Source: Mixophyes australis
Lineage: Eukaryota; Chordata; Amphibia; Anura; Limnodynastidae
NCBI GenBank assembly: GCA_036250195.1
Contig: JAVHZZ010000003.1
Span: forward strand, 42,071,835-42,135,834
Direction: 5' to 3'
Length of the DNA: 64,000 nt
This document shows, piece after piece, positions 22,447-32,435 of the stretch (positions within the stretch are counted from its first letter, which is position 1; every line of letters starts with the position of its first letter). The translations under genes were made by a program, and so were the position numbers. Under the pieces are notes generated by a model. The model made no database searches. It was not told where the DNA came from and was given only the letters and a program-made list of their open reading frames with translations.

Positions 22447-24061
22447 ATTGCATGTACAGGACACATTGAAGGCATCTGTATTTATGTAATTATTGTAAAA
22501 AAAAATATGAATATTTGAAAATGAATAGCTATACAATTGATTATACTGATAACAGTTGTTATTTTTGTTTTTAGGAACAAATAAAAGTTTTATGTGATCT
22601 GATTTGTACTTTTATTGTACATACGCCTGTGCATATACTGCAGTCTGTTCTGTGAGCCTATATACGACAAGTGCTGTTCAGGCAGAGAGTATTTCCACCC
22701 AGAATCAAAAGGAAACGTATCCTGTTGATTTCATAATAAAAAGAACTGACTGATTATACTGAAGCTGTCATGCTGGAGTATTCGCCGTCTGATATGAATT
22801 AATTACTGAACGTTGTTCCCCCAAACAAAAATTTCCAGTACGGAAATAAAATGTCAGAAACAGCTGATTATCAGTCTGTTGTTCTATCTGTATATTTTTT
22901 ATGATTACTGGAACATGGGTTTTTATTGCTTAATTTGGCAACAAATTGTAAACAGAATTACTCCTTCATTCATAAACACATTTGTAGTGATTAAATCAGC
23001 ACAATTAGTAAGAACTGGAATTAAAACAAAACCAATTCCCCACTCTGTACACTTTAATTACGGACATTCTGCTGATATCTAGTCCACCTTTTTTTAACTA
23101 TATTTTAATGAATTTCAGAATTAAGGCAAGGAATTCATTATATTAAAAGAGCCAGAAATACCATGTTTGGTTAGGGTCATCGAATGGGACCCCGACTTTC
23201 ACCCCACAGCTTGGCTAGAGTGTGAAGAGCAATACATTGCCTTTTAACTGGATTTTGGTTTAAGGTTGAATCGTGGTCTGGAACATCGCGTTCTAAGGTC
23301 TTCCATCACCTCATTGTCTGCTAATAACTCAGTGTGTGTTGGAACGTTTATTATCTTAGAATACTTCATACATCAGCTAAGAAGTAAAGAACCTTCACGA
23401 GCAATGAGTTCACATCAAGTTTGCAAACGTAACATATAGTCCTCCGATGCAGTTATCATTCATACCAAAGGAGGCTAGACTCATCTTTTTAATCCTTATC
23501 ATTTTAAAATAATGTTAGATTGGACACTGATTTATTGAATCAAGCCTGTGATGTAAGAGAAGTGCCGGTAAAATAATTCCTTGTATGGTTTTAGCCATAT
23601 TTTTGTATTATGGAATTATTTCCTATGAAGCTCGCTTGCACAGTCCCATTCTGTAGAGTGTAATTATTTTGTCTCTGTCTCATATTCCCCTTGTGTCCTC
23701 CTACGACCATCCTGTTAATATGATTAATGTGTATTGTTAGGGCTTAACAATACTGCATACTGCTGGCTATTCTGCCCCACGATTAGGGAGCTCCGAAAGG
23801 GTTTGCATATTAGATTATTGGATCAACATTGGATGGTATACAATTCGGGTAAAATATAGGTCTATATGGAGAAACTAAACCCTGGGTAGAACATAACCTA
23901 TGCCCCCCTTTGACCTACCCTGTAGACATATTTTTAAGTACTTAAAAGAGAGGCATTGTTTGCAAACATTAATGGAATCCCAAGTCACAAGCTCACCACT
24001 CCTTATTAACAAGATTCTGACTAAACCTCAGAATATAGGTTCCCTCTCTGCTTAGAATAAA
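22447..24061. other. Anonymous AT-rich sequence
   Basis: No feature supported; the 89-codon frame at 22813-23082 lacks a recognisable domain. Confidence 0.5.
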
Positions 24062-24740
24062 TTATTATAATCATCATAATCATCATCATATTTTATTTGT
24101 AAGGTGCCACAAAGTGCTACCGTGCTGGATATTCAATTGCAAATCATATTAAACACAATTGCACATAAAAACAGAACAGTATAGGTTTACGCAGAGGTAC
24201 AGACTTTAGACAGGATAGAGAAGGCCCTGTTCATGAATGCTTGAAAGTTGAGGCGATAGAACATGCACAGTGAATATTATCAAGTGAGGGTAGGATAGAC
24301 TATAGTGAAGATGTGGGTTTTAATACAGTGCTTGAAAGATTGAAAGTTGGGTAGAGTCTGGTCAGTTGGGGTAGGTAGTTGCTTAAGTAGGAGAAGTCTT
24401 GGAGATGGGAGTGAGAGGTAGTTACGAGAGACTAGGAGCATAAGTCAGAAGTAGATCAAAAAGGGTGAGTGGGAGTTTAACTTGTAATGAGGTCAGGGCT
24501 GTATGAACGGAAGCAGTTGGTGAGGACTTTGTAGGTGAGGGTACTGAGTAGCTTGAACTGAACACTGGAGGAAATGGGGAGCAGAGAGAGATTTGGTGAG
24601 TGTTGCAGTGGATGTGGAGCAGCGAGAGAGTGTTAATATGATCTCTTCATTATTCCTTTGATTAAAGTTATGGGGATTGTAGGTTAGGGAGAGTCTGGTC
24701 AGGTGGGCTAGGGAGTTCTATAAGTGGGGAACAGCAAAAA
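24062..24740 (-). repeat. Probable dispersed repeat (LINE-like tail, G-rich body)
   Basis: It begins with ATCATC runs and TTTATTTGTAAGGTGCCAC, which look like an inverted LINE or SINE tail. It continues with a GA-rich body containing GTCTTGGAGATGGGAGTGAG and AGAGTCTGGTCAG, the latter recurring at 24350 and 24690. The body resembles a common repeat style in frog genomes from memory, but no class can be proven here. Confidence 0.4.
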
Positions 24741-25810
24741 GCCCTATTGTCAGTAAAAACAGGTGATAGCGCTTAATTTGTTTCACCCTACACAACACAG
24801 GGTCACCTCCAGCAATAACGTTGCTATCGCCGGCTTTAATCCTCAACGATGGTGAATTTTGCCGGCTTCCCCATTCCTCTATGCTACTTGTACCCCCACA
24901 ATACCTGTTCTGTTATCACCATCTCAGGATGATGATAACAGATGAAAATAAGTTAAACACCACTTTAATCTTTGAATCATGTTTTTTCAGCGGAACTGAA
25001 AATCCAAACCTGGGCCTTCAGCCCCACTGCGCATGTGCCAGTCTATACAGACCGGCCCTCAGAACTGGTACATTAACCCTTGCCGCTCTGGGCCAGTATC
25101 ACTGGAGTAGTCTAGTATTGCACAGCTGCCCCAGTGGTATTTTTTTGCTACATTACAGTGAGATGGGATTTATTATCATCATGGTAAGCAGCGATTAAAA
25201 ACATCATGCTTATTATTGGAGAAAGAGGATAGCCCCCATAGGGCAGGGGACCAGTAACCGGTCTGCTTTAATCTTTACCCACCATTTGCTACATAAAACT
25301 CTGCTCCATCTGTAAATTCACTAGAAACTGAATGCATAATACAAGAACCAGAAATCAGCAGCAGTAGCACACTTTGTCCTCATTAGTTGCGTATTGTAAA
25401 CTTTTGGTAACCTTGACTAGAAGCCGGCATGTCCTTTCCATACTGTACTTAACCTACAAAAAGTATTATTTACATAGCAAAGACTAGAAGGACTTTAGTT
25501 GTTTTCACGCTGAAACCCGAGTGTTTAATAACTATTAGTGGTAGAGAAATGTTCAGCGTTTGCCGAAGATTTAACCACAAAGCAGAAATCCATTCATAAC
25601 TTTAAACAAAGGAAAATGGCTTTATAAAGAGATCATATTAACACTAATGTTAACAAAAGTATGTTAACGTTAAATCATTTGTGCTATCATGGAAGTCAGT
25701 CTATTATTTTGTTTTTCATTAAAGAAGGACTTTTCTTTATTATGTTATGGTGTTTTTTGGTTTATTTGAATAGTATAATTTTTTCTGATTTTCTCATATT
25801 GACACATATA
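24741..25810. other. Anonymous sequence
   Basis: No feature supported; a 125-codon plus-strand frame at 24821-25198 has no recognisable domain. Confidence 0.45.
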
Positions 25811-26154
25811 CAGTCACGGCCAAAAGTTTTGAGAATGACATAATTATTGGTTTTCCAAAAGTTTGCTGCTTCAATTTTTTTAGATCTTTTGGTCAGATGT
25901 TGCTATGGTGTACTAAAGTAAGATTACAAGCAACTGATGGCCGCCCATTCTTGCCTAATCAATGCTTGGAGTTTGTCAGAATTTGTGGGTTTTTGTTAGG
26001 GATGAGCGCACTCGGATTTTTGAAATCCGAGCCCACCCGAACGTTGCGGATCCGAGTCGGATCCGAGACAGATCCGGGTATTGGCGCCAAATTCAAAAGT
26101 GAAACTGAGGCTCTGACTCATAATCCCGTTGTCGGATCTCGCGATACTCGGATC

Positions 26155-26195
26155 CTATAAATTCCCCGCTAGTCGCCGCCATCTTCACTCGGGCA
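26155..26195 (+). promoter_or_regulatory. hAT copy 1 core promoter
   Basis: TCTCGCGATAC, then TATAAATT (26155-26162), then GCCGCCATCTT about 20 bp further on. The last matches the YY1 initiator-type site (complement AAGATGGCGGC). Identical in copy 2 (42109-42150). Likely drives the transposase transcript; start-site position is inferred. Confidence 0.55.
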
Positions 26196-26232
26196 TTGAT
26201 CAGGGTAGAGGGAGGGTGTGTTAGGTGGTCCT

Positions 26233-26380
26233 CTGTGCTGTTTAGTTCTGTGCTGTTTAGTTCTGTGCTGTTTAGTTCTGTGCTGTTTAGTTCTGTGCTG
26301 TTTAGTTCTGTGCTGTTTAGTGCTGTGCTGTGCTGTGCTGTTTAGTGCTGTGCTGTTTAGTGCTGTGCTGTGCTGTGTTC
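26233..26380 (+). repeat. 15-bp minisatellite in hAT leader
   Basis: Tandem TTCTGTGCTGTTTAG units with later TGCTG variants. Copy 2 has a shorter version (42195-42265). Its open frames are repeat artefacts. Confidence 0.9.
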
Positions 26381-27310
26381 TGCAGTATCAGTCCAGTGGT
26401 GCTGTGTGCTGTGCTCTGTCCTTCTGAGGTCAGTGGTGCTGCTGGGTCCTGTGCTGTGTCCTGTTCAGTCCAGTGGTGCTGTGTCCTGTGCTCTGTGCTT
26501 CTAAGGGCATAGTTATTTCCCCAATATTCCCCTGTGTTTAAAAAAATAAAAAAAAGTTATTTTAAAAAATACCAAAAACTACTTTAATATTTTTTAATTA
26601 CCACAAAATTTTCACAACCAATCCTGCAGTATAAGCCCATTGGTACTGCAATATTACCAAGTTCACACATTCAGCAGTAAAAGTCCAGTGGTACTGCAAT
26701 ATTACAAAGTTTACACATTCTGCAGTATCAGTCCAGTGGTGCTGTGTCCTGTGCTCTGTCCTGCTGAGTTCCGTAGTGCTGCTGGATCCTGTGCCGTGTC
26801 CTGTTCAGTCCAGTGGTGCTGTGTCCTGTGCTCTGTGCTTCTAAGGGCATAGTTTTTTCCCCATTATTCCCAAGTTTTTAAAAAATAAAAAAGTAAAAAA
26901 TAATAAAAAATTTTAAAAAAAAATAATATATAATAATTATAACCAAATTTGCAAAACCAATCCAGCATTATAAGTCCATTGGTACTGCAATATTACCAAG
27001 TTCACACATTCTGCAGTATCAGTCCAGTGGTGCTGTGTCCTGTGCTCTGTCCTGCTGAGTTCCGTAGTGCTGCTGGGTCCTGTGCCATGTCCTGTTCAGT
27101 CCAGTGGTGCTGTGTCCTGTGCTCTGTGCTTCTAAGGGCATAGTTATTTCCCCACTATTCCCAAGTTTTTTAAAAATAAGAAAAAAGTAAAAAAAAAAAA
27201 ATAATAAAAAAAAAAATAAATATATAATAATTATAACCAAATTTGCAAAACCAATCCAGCAGTATAAGTCCATTGGTACTGCAATATTACCAAGTTCACA
27301 CATTCTGCAG
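26380..27310 (+). repeat. Leader tandem units, hAT copy 1 (three)
   Basis: The landmark CTGCAGTATC recurs at about 26380, 26720, 27011 and 27306, so units are about 340, 291 and 295 bp. Each holds a TGCTGTGTCC-rich part, a poly(A)-rich part and AAGTTCACACATTCTGCAG. The last resembles a splice acceptor and, in the final unit, lies 22 bp upstream of the transposase ATG. Confidence 0.9.
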
Positions 27311-27328
27311 TATCTTGTGCTACATATA

Positions 27329-30325
27329 ATGGAGACCAAAAATTTGGAGGATAAAGTAGGGAAAGATCAAGACCCACTTCCTCCTAATGCTGAAGCTGCT
27401 GCCACTAGTCATGACATAGACGATGAAATGCCATCAACGTCGTCTTCCAAGCCCGATGCCCAATCTCGTAGTACCGGGCATGTAAAATCCAAAAAGCCCA
27501 AGTTAAGAAAAAGTAGCAAAAAGAGAAACTTAAAATCATCTGAGGAGAAACGTAAAGTTGCCAATATGCCATTTACGACACGGAGTGGCAAGGAACGGCT
27601 TAGGCCCTGGCCCGTGTTCATGACTAGTGGTTCAGCTTCACCCACGGATCTTAGCCCTCCTCCTCCTCCCCCCCCCTACAAAAAATTGAAGAGAGTTATG
27701 CTGTCAGCAACAAAACAGCAAACAACTCTGCCTTCTAAAGAGAAATTATCACAAATCCCCAAGGCGAGTCCAAGCGTGTTGGTGGTTGTCAAGCCTGACC
27801 TTCCCATCACTGTACGGGAAGAGGTGGCTCGGGAGGAGGCTATTGATGATGTAGCTGGCGCTGTGGAGGAACTTGATGATGAGGATGGTGATGTGGTTAT
27901 TGTAAATGAGGCACCAGGGGGGGAAACAGCTGATGTCCATGGGATGAAAAAGCCCATCGTCATGCCTGGTCAGAAGACCAAAAAATGCACCTCTTCGGTC
28001 TGGAGTTATTTTTATCCAAATCCAGACAACCAATGTATGGCAATATGTAGCTTATGTAAAGCTCAAATAAGCAGGGGTAAGGATCTTGCCCACCTAGGAA
28101 CATCCTCCCTTATACGTCACCTGAATAACCTTCATAGTTCAGTGGTTAGTTCAGGAACTGGGGCTAGGACCCTCATCGGTACAGGGACACCTAAATCCCG
28201 TGGTCCAGTTGGATACACACCAGCAACACCCTCCTCGTCAACTTCCTCCACAATCTCCATCAGATTCAGTCCTGCAGCCCAAGTCAGCAGCCAGACTGAG
28301 TCCTCCTCAATACGGGATTCATCCGAGGAATCCTGCAGCGGTACGCCTACTACTGCCACTGCTGCTGTTGCTGCTGTTAGTCGGTCATCTTCCCAGAGGG
28401 GAAGTCGTAAGACCGCTAAGTCTTTCACCAAACAATTGACCGTCCAACAGTCGTTTGCCATGACCACCAAATACGATAGTAGTCACCCTATTGCAAAGCG
28501 TATAACTGCGGCTGTAACTGCAATGTTGGTGTTAGACGTGCGCCCGGTGTCCGCCATCAGTGGAGTGGGATTTAGAGGGTTGATGGAGGTATTGTGTCCC
28601 CGGTACCAAATCCCCTCGAGATTCCACTTCACTAGGCAGGCGATACCAAAAATGTACAGAGAAGTACGATCAAGTGTCCTCAGTGCTCTTAAAAATGCGG
28701 TTGTACCCACTGTCCACTTAACCACGGACATGTGGACAAGTGGTTCTGGGCAAACGAAGGACTATATGACTGTGACAGCCCACTGGGTTGATGCATCCCC
28801 TTCCGCAGCAACAGCAACAGCTGCATCAGTAGCAGCATCTACAAAATGGCTGCTCATGCAAAGGCAGGCAACATTGTGCATTACAGGCTTTAATAAGAGG
28901 CACAACGCTGACAACATATTAGAGAAAATGAGGGAAATTATCTCCCAGTGGCTTACCCCACTTAGACTCTCATGGGGATTTGTGGTGTCAGACAATGCCA
29001 GTAACATTGTGCGGGCATTAAATATGGGCAATTTCCAGCACGTCCCATGTTTTGCCCACACCATTAATTTGGTGGTGCAGCATTACCTCAAGAGTGACAG
29101 GGGTGTGCAGGAGATGCTTGCGGTGGCCCGCAAAATTGCTGGACACTTTCGGCATTCAGCCAGTGCCTACCGCAGACTAGAGGCACATCAAATAAGCTTG
29201 AACCTGCCCTGCCATCACCTCAAACAAGAGGTTGTGACGCGCTGGAACTCCACCCTCTATATGCTGCAGAGGATGGAGGAGCAGCAAAAGGCCATTCAGG
29301 CCTACACAGCCACCTACGACATAGGCAAAGGAGTGGGGATGCGCCTGAGTCAAGCGCAGTGGAGACTGATTTCCGTGTTGTGCAAGGTTCTGCAGCCATT
29401 TGAACTTGCCACACGAGAAGTCAGTTCCGACACTGCCAGCTTGAGTCAGGTCATTCCCCTGATCAGGCTGTTGCAGAAGCAGCTGGAGAAAGTGAGGGAG
29501 GAGCTGGTAAGCCATTGCGATTACAGCAAGCATGTAGCTCTTGTGGATGTAGCCCTTCGTACGCTTTGCCAGGATCCGAGGGTGGTCACTCTTTTAAAGT
29601 CAGAGGAATACATTCTGGCCACCGTGCTCGATCCTCGGTTTAAAGCGTATGTTGTGTCTCTGTTTCCGGCGGACACAAGTCTACAGCGGTGCAAAGACCT
29701 GCTGGTCAGGAGATTGTCCTCTGAAGAGGACCGTGACATGCCAACAGCTCCACCCTCATTTTCTTCCACATCTATGGCTGCGAGGAAAAAGCTCAGTTTT
29801 CCCAAAAGAGGCACTGGCGGGGATGCTGATAACATCTGGTCCGGACTGAAGGACCTGCCAACCATTGCAGACATGTCTACTCTCGCTGCATTGGATGCTG
29901 TGACAATAGAAAAAATTGTGGATGATTACTTTGCTGACACCATCCAAGTAGACATGTCAGACAGTCCATATTGTTACTGGCAGGAAAAAAAGGCAGTTTG
30001 GAAGCCCCTGTACAAACTGGCTCTATTTTACCTGAGTTGTCCCCCCTCCAGTGTGTACTCGGAAAGAGTTTTTAGTGCAGCGGGGAACCTGGTCAGTGAG
30101 CGGCGAAGGAGGTTGCTTCCTCACAACGTTGAAAAAATGATGTTTATAAAAATGAATAATCAATTCCTCAATGAAGTACAGCACTGCCCTCCAGATACTA
30201 CAGAGGGACCTGTGGTTGTGGAGTCCAGCGGGGACGAATTGATAATGTGTGATGAGGAGGAAGTACACACTGTAGGGGGAGAGGAATCAGAGGTTGAGGA
30301 TGAGGACGACATCTTGCCTCAGTAG
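27329..30325 (+). CDS. hAT transposase with BED zinc finger, copy 1
   Basis: Predicted 998-residue transposase that would excise and reinsert the element. The frame is open from a GTG at 27317, but in a eukaryote the first ATG (27329, METKNLEDK) is the likelier start. Residues 1-215 are disordered: a basic stretch (KSKKPKLRKSSKKR, possible nuclear signal), a proline run and an acidic segment. A BED-type finger spans about 218-272 (VWSYF, CSLC, HLNNLH). The RNase H-like catalytic core carries TTDMWTS (Asp467), VSDNASN (Asp555), CFAH (Cys574/His577) and TRWNS (Trp639). The C-terminal hAT dimerisation block has YSERVFSAAGNL (Glu912, candidate third catalytic acid) and RRRRLLPHNVEKM. The tail is acidic. 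No stop or frameshift. Resembles ZBED-like hAT-Ac transposases. Fifteen residues differ from copy 2. Confidence 0.95.
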   Translation: METKNLEDKVGKDQDPLPPNAEAAATSHDIDDEMPSTSSSKPDAQSRSTGHVKSKKPKLRKSSKKRNLKSSEEKRKVANMPFTTRSGKERLRPWPVFMTSGSASPTDLSPPPPPPPYKKLKRVMLSATKQQTTLPSKEKLSQIPKASPSVLVVVKPDLPITVREEVAREEAIDDVAGAVEELDDEDGDVVIVNEAPGGETADVHGMKKPIVMPGQKTKKCTSSVWSYFYPNPDNQCMAICSLCKAQISRGKDLAHLGTSSLIRHLNNLHSSVVSSGTGARTLIGTGTPKSRGPVGYTPATPSSSTSSTISIRFSPAAQVSSQTESSSIRDSSEESCSGTPTTATAAVAAVSRSSSQRGSRKTAKSFTKQLTVQQSFAMTTKYDSSHPIAKRITAAVTAMLVLDVRPVSAISGVGFRGLMEVLCPRYQIPSRFHFTRQAIPKMYREVRSSVLSALKNAVVPTVHLTTDMWTSGSGQTKDYMTVTAHWVDASPSAATATAASVAASTKWLLMQRQATLCITGFNKRHNADNILEKMREIISQWLTPLRLSWGFVVSDNASNIVRALNMGNFQHVPCFAHTINLVVQHYLKSDRGVQEMLAVARKIAGHFRHSASAYRRLEAHQISLNLPCHHLKQEVVTRWNSTLYMLQRMEEQQKAIQAYTATYDIGKGVGMRLSQAQWRLISVLCKVLQPFELATREVSSDTASLSQVIPLIRLLQKQLEKVREELVSHCDYSKHVALVDVALRTLCQDPRVVTLLKSEEYILATVLDPRFKAYVVSLFPADTSLQRCKDLLVRRLSSEEDRDMPTAPPSFSSTSMAARKKLSFPKRGTGGDADNIWSGLKDLPTIADMSTLAALDAVTIEKIVDDYFADTIQVDMSDSPYCYWQEKKAVWKPLYKLALFYLSCPPSSVYSERVFSAAGNLVSERRRRLLPHNVEKMMFIKMNNQFLNEVQHCPPDTTEGPVVVESSGDELIMCDEEEVHTVGGEESEVEDEDDILPQ

Positions 30326-30466
30326 AGCCTGTTTAGTCTGTACAGGGAGAGATGAATAGCTTTTTTGGTGTGGGGGCCCAAACAAACCAATCATTTCAGT
30401 CAAAGTTGTTTGGTAGGCCCTGTCGCTGAAATGATTTGTGTGTTAAAGTGTGCATGTCCTATTTCA
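30326..30466 (+). other. Post-stop segment with imperfect hairpin, copy 1
   Basis: After the TAG, the inverted pair AATCATTTCAG (about 30389) and CTGAAATGATT (about 30426) encloses a loop of about 25 bases. The outer stem is mismatched here but perfect in copy 2 (46564-46627). Could be an RNA structure in the transposase 3' untranslated region. Confidence 0.5.
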
Positions 30467-30810
30467 ACAGCAGACCTCTCAACTGCAGCTCATCCCTCCT
30501 CTGCGGGGATAATGTCTCCTGTGCTCTGACACGTCACTCTGTGTACTCTCAGCCTCAGGATCTGACACTACAGCTACCATGCCTCTTGTAGCAGCCCTCA
30601 CTCCAGGGCCTCTTCCATGTGCAGTGTCCCCCTCTCTCTTGGGTTCACTATAGTGGCATGGAGTTCTCCCCCTCATCCAGGGCACACATTCCTTGCCCTG
30701 GCTCACTCACCACGCTCAGACTTCCAGGCAATGCTGGGGGAGCCTGGGAGCTTCCACCCCAGGTCCCCAGCTACAACTCTCCTCTCCTGTGTCTTCTCTC
30801 TCTTTCTGAC
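30467..30810 (+). other. Block unique to hAT copy 1
   Basis: The copies agree up to CCTATTTCAACA, then diverge completely. Copy 1 has about 345 bp of pyrimidine-rich, GC-richer sequence (ACCTCTCAACTGCAGCTCAT onward), while copy 2 has about 230 bp of AT-rich sequence. They rejoin near the CATTGCACGACTATGTGCAA motif. It looks captured or exchanged. No domain is recognised in its short frames. Confidence 0.6.
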
Positions 30811-31830
30811 ACTTTAAAGATCGTGCCTTTAAATGAAAAAGTCAGTCTTCATTGCACGACTATGTGCAAGTGCAACAGGGACATTTTTTTGGGTTTACAA
30901 AGTCAAACAATAACACTACGACCCTGTCTGTCTGGGGTCTGTCAATGACGAATTGTCTGGAGCATGTTTGGAGGAGGTATTGTGGCCCCGGTATCAAATT
31001 GGGTACCGGGGCCACCCCACTATGCAGTCCAGATACTTGTTTGGTGGAATTCCGACACGTGGAGGGTTTTTAAATTATATTGTGGCCTCGGTACCAAATT
31101 GTGTACCGGGGCCACCACACTACGCAGTCAAGATACTTGTTTGGTGGAATTCAGACCAGTTGAGGGTTTTATTATTATATTGTGTGGACCACTCTATCTA
31201 TACCACACTACAACTCTATACCACTCTATTTCCTACTTTAATTCTATTACTAATTAATTACCATAAAGAGGAACAAAAAAAACCAATTTTACCAAAAGTA
31301 TAATATGACTTAGACTTACAAACACTACACTTTAAAGATCATGCCTTTAAATGAAAAAGTCAGTCTTCATTGCACGACTATGTGCAACAGGGACATTTTT
31401 TTGGGTTTACAAAGTCAAACAATAACACTACGACCCTGTCTGTCTGGGGTCTGTCAATGACGAATTGTCTGGAGCATGTTTGGAGGAGGTATTGTGGCCC
31501 CGGTATCAAATTGGGTACCGGGGCCACCCCACTATGCAGTCCAGATACTTGTTTGGTGGAATTCCGACACGTGGAGGGTTTTTAAATTATATTGTGGCCT
31601 CGGTACCAAATTGTGTACCGGGGCCACCACACTACGCAGTCAAGATAGATAGATGCGTATTGCGTATCATAGATAAAGTACATTCAGTGGTGTGGGGCAA
31701 ATTGAAAAATATTCCAAATGCACTGACATTATCAAAAACAAGAGGTTGTCACACGCTAAAACTCCAACATGTATATGATGGAGAGGATGGAGGAGCAGCC
31801 GTATGTGTAGTGTAATGCAGATCTGTTGAA
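30811..31830 (+). repeat. 3' region with transposase-derived repeats, copy 1
   Basis: Two large direct repeats (about 30829-31140 and 31365-31645) begin CATTGCACGACTATGTGCAA. Both contain GGAGGTATTGTGGCCCCGGT, nearly identical to transposase coding sequence GGAGGTATTGTGTCCCCGGT at 28585. At 31738-31800, AACAAGAGGTTGTCACACGC and GAGAGGATGGAGGAGCAGCC match coding text at 29223-29287. These are decayed pieces of the element's own gene; frames here are not functional. Confidence 0.75.
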
Positions 31831-31839
31831 GGTTTTTTA

Positions 31840-32125
31840 TATATTTTATTGTGGTGCCCAGTGCCCACTCCTCTACGCAGTCCAGATACATTTATTGGTG
31901 CGAATCATAAAAGTTCAGGGTTTTTAATATATATTGTGGTGACCCACTCCTCTACGCAGTCCAGGTACAATTATTGGTGCGAATCATAAAAGTTCAGGGT
32001 TTTTAAGATATTGTGGTGACCCACTCCTCTACGCAGTCCAGGTACAATTATTGGTGCGAATCATAAAAGTTCAGGGTTTTTAATATATATTGTGGTGACC
32101 CACTCCTCTACGCAGTCCAGAAAGA
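31840..32125 (+). repeat. ~78-bp tandem array, hAT copy 1 (four units)
   Basis: CACTCCTCTACGCAGTCC occurs four times, with GGTGCGAATCATAAAAGTTC between. Copy 2 has ten. Located just inside the right end. Confidence 0.92.
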
Positions 32126-32229
32126 TACCTTGTTGCAACGTTTTGGACTAATAACTATATTGTGAGGTGTTCACAATACACTGTAAATTAGTGGAAATGC
32201 TTGTTATTGAATGTTATTGAGGTTAATAA

Positions 32230-32435
32230 TAGCCTAGGAGTGAAAATAAGCCCAAAAACTTGATTTTTAAACTTTTTATGTTTTTTTCAAAAAAAATCCG
32301 AATCCAATACCTTAAATCCGAACCGAGACCTTTCGTCAAGTGTTTTGCGAGACAAATCCGAACCTCAAAAATAACGAAAATCCGGATCCAAAACACAAAA
32401 CACGAGACCTCAAAAGTCGCCGGTGCACATCCCTA
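32230..32435 (+). other. Right subterminal region, hAT copy 1
   Basis: Repeated TCCGAA/TCCGGA motifs (AAAAATCCGAATCC, AAATCCGAACCG, CAAATCCGAACC, AAAATCCGGATCC) mirror TCCGAG/CTCGGA motifs at the left end (26013-26150). These are candidate transposase-binding repeats, as hAT elements need subterminal motifs as well as short terminal repeats. Confidence 0.5.

Larger units (their letters stand above)
25997..32435 (+). mobile_element. Large autonomous hAT transposon, copy 1 (6439 bp)
   Basis: Ends TAGGGATGAGCG and, complemented, TAGGGATGTGCAC. Perfect 8-bp TSD GTTTTTGT (25989-25996 and 32436-32443). Contents in order: subterminal hairpin, TATA promoter, 15-bp minisatellite, three ~290-340-bp leader units, an intact BED/hAT transposase gene, a long 3' region with decayed transposase fragments, a 78-bp tandem array (four units) and TCCGA-rich subterminal sequence. 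The intact frame, matched ends and exact TSD indicate recent transposition. Confidence 0.97.

Noticed and set aside
24821..25198. 125-codon ORF as a host gene
   Set aside because: No domain or flanking exon signals; consistent with chance in a 64-kb window.
26218..26512. Leucine/cysteine-rich ORFs
   Set aside because: Translation of the 15-bp TGCTGTTTAG minisatellite.
27317..27328. GTG upstream of the ATG as transposase start
   Set aside because: Non-ATG starts are rare in eukaryotes and an ATG follows four codons later; same reasoning at 43500.
27409..30268. Minus-strand and alternate-frame ORFs of 60-120 codons across the transposase
   Set aside because: Shadows of the coding frame, present identically in both copies; no domains.
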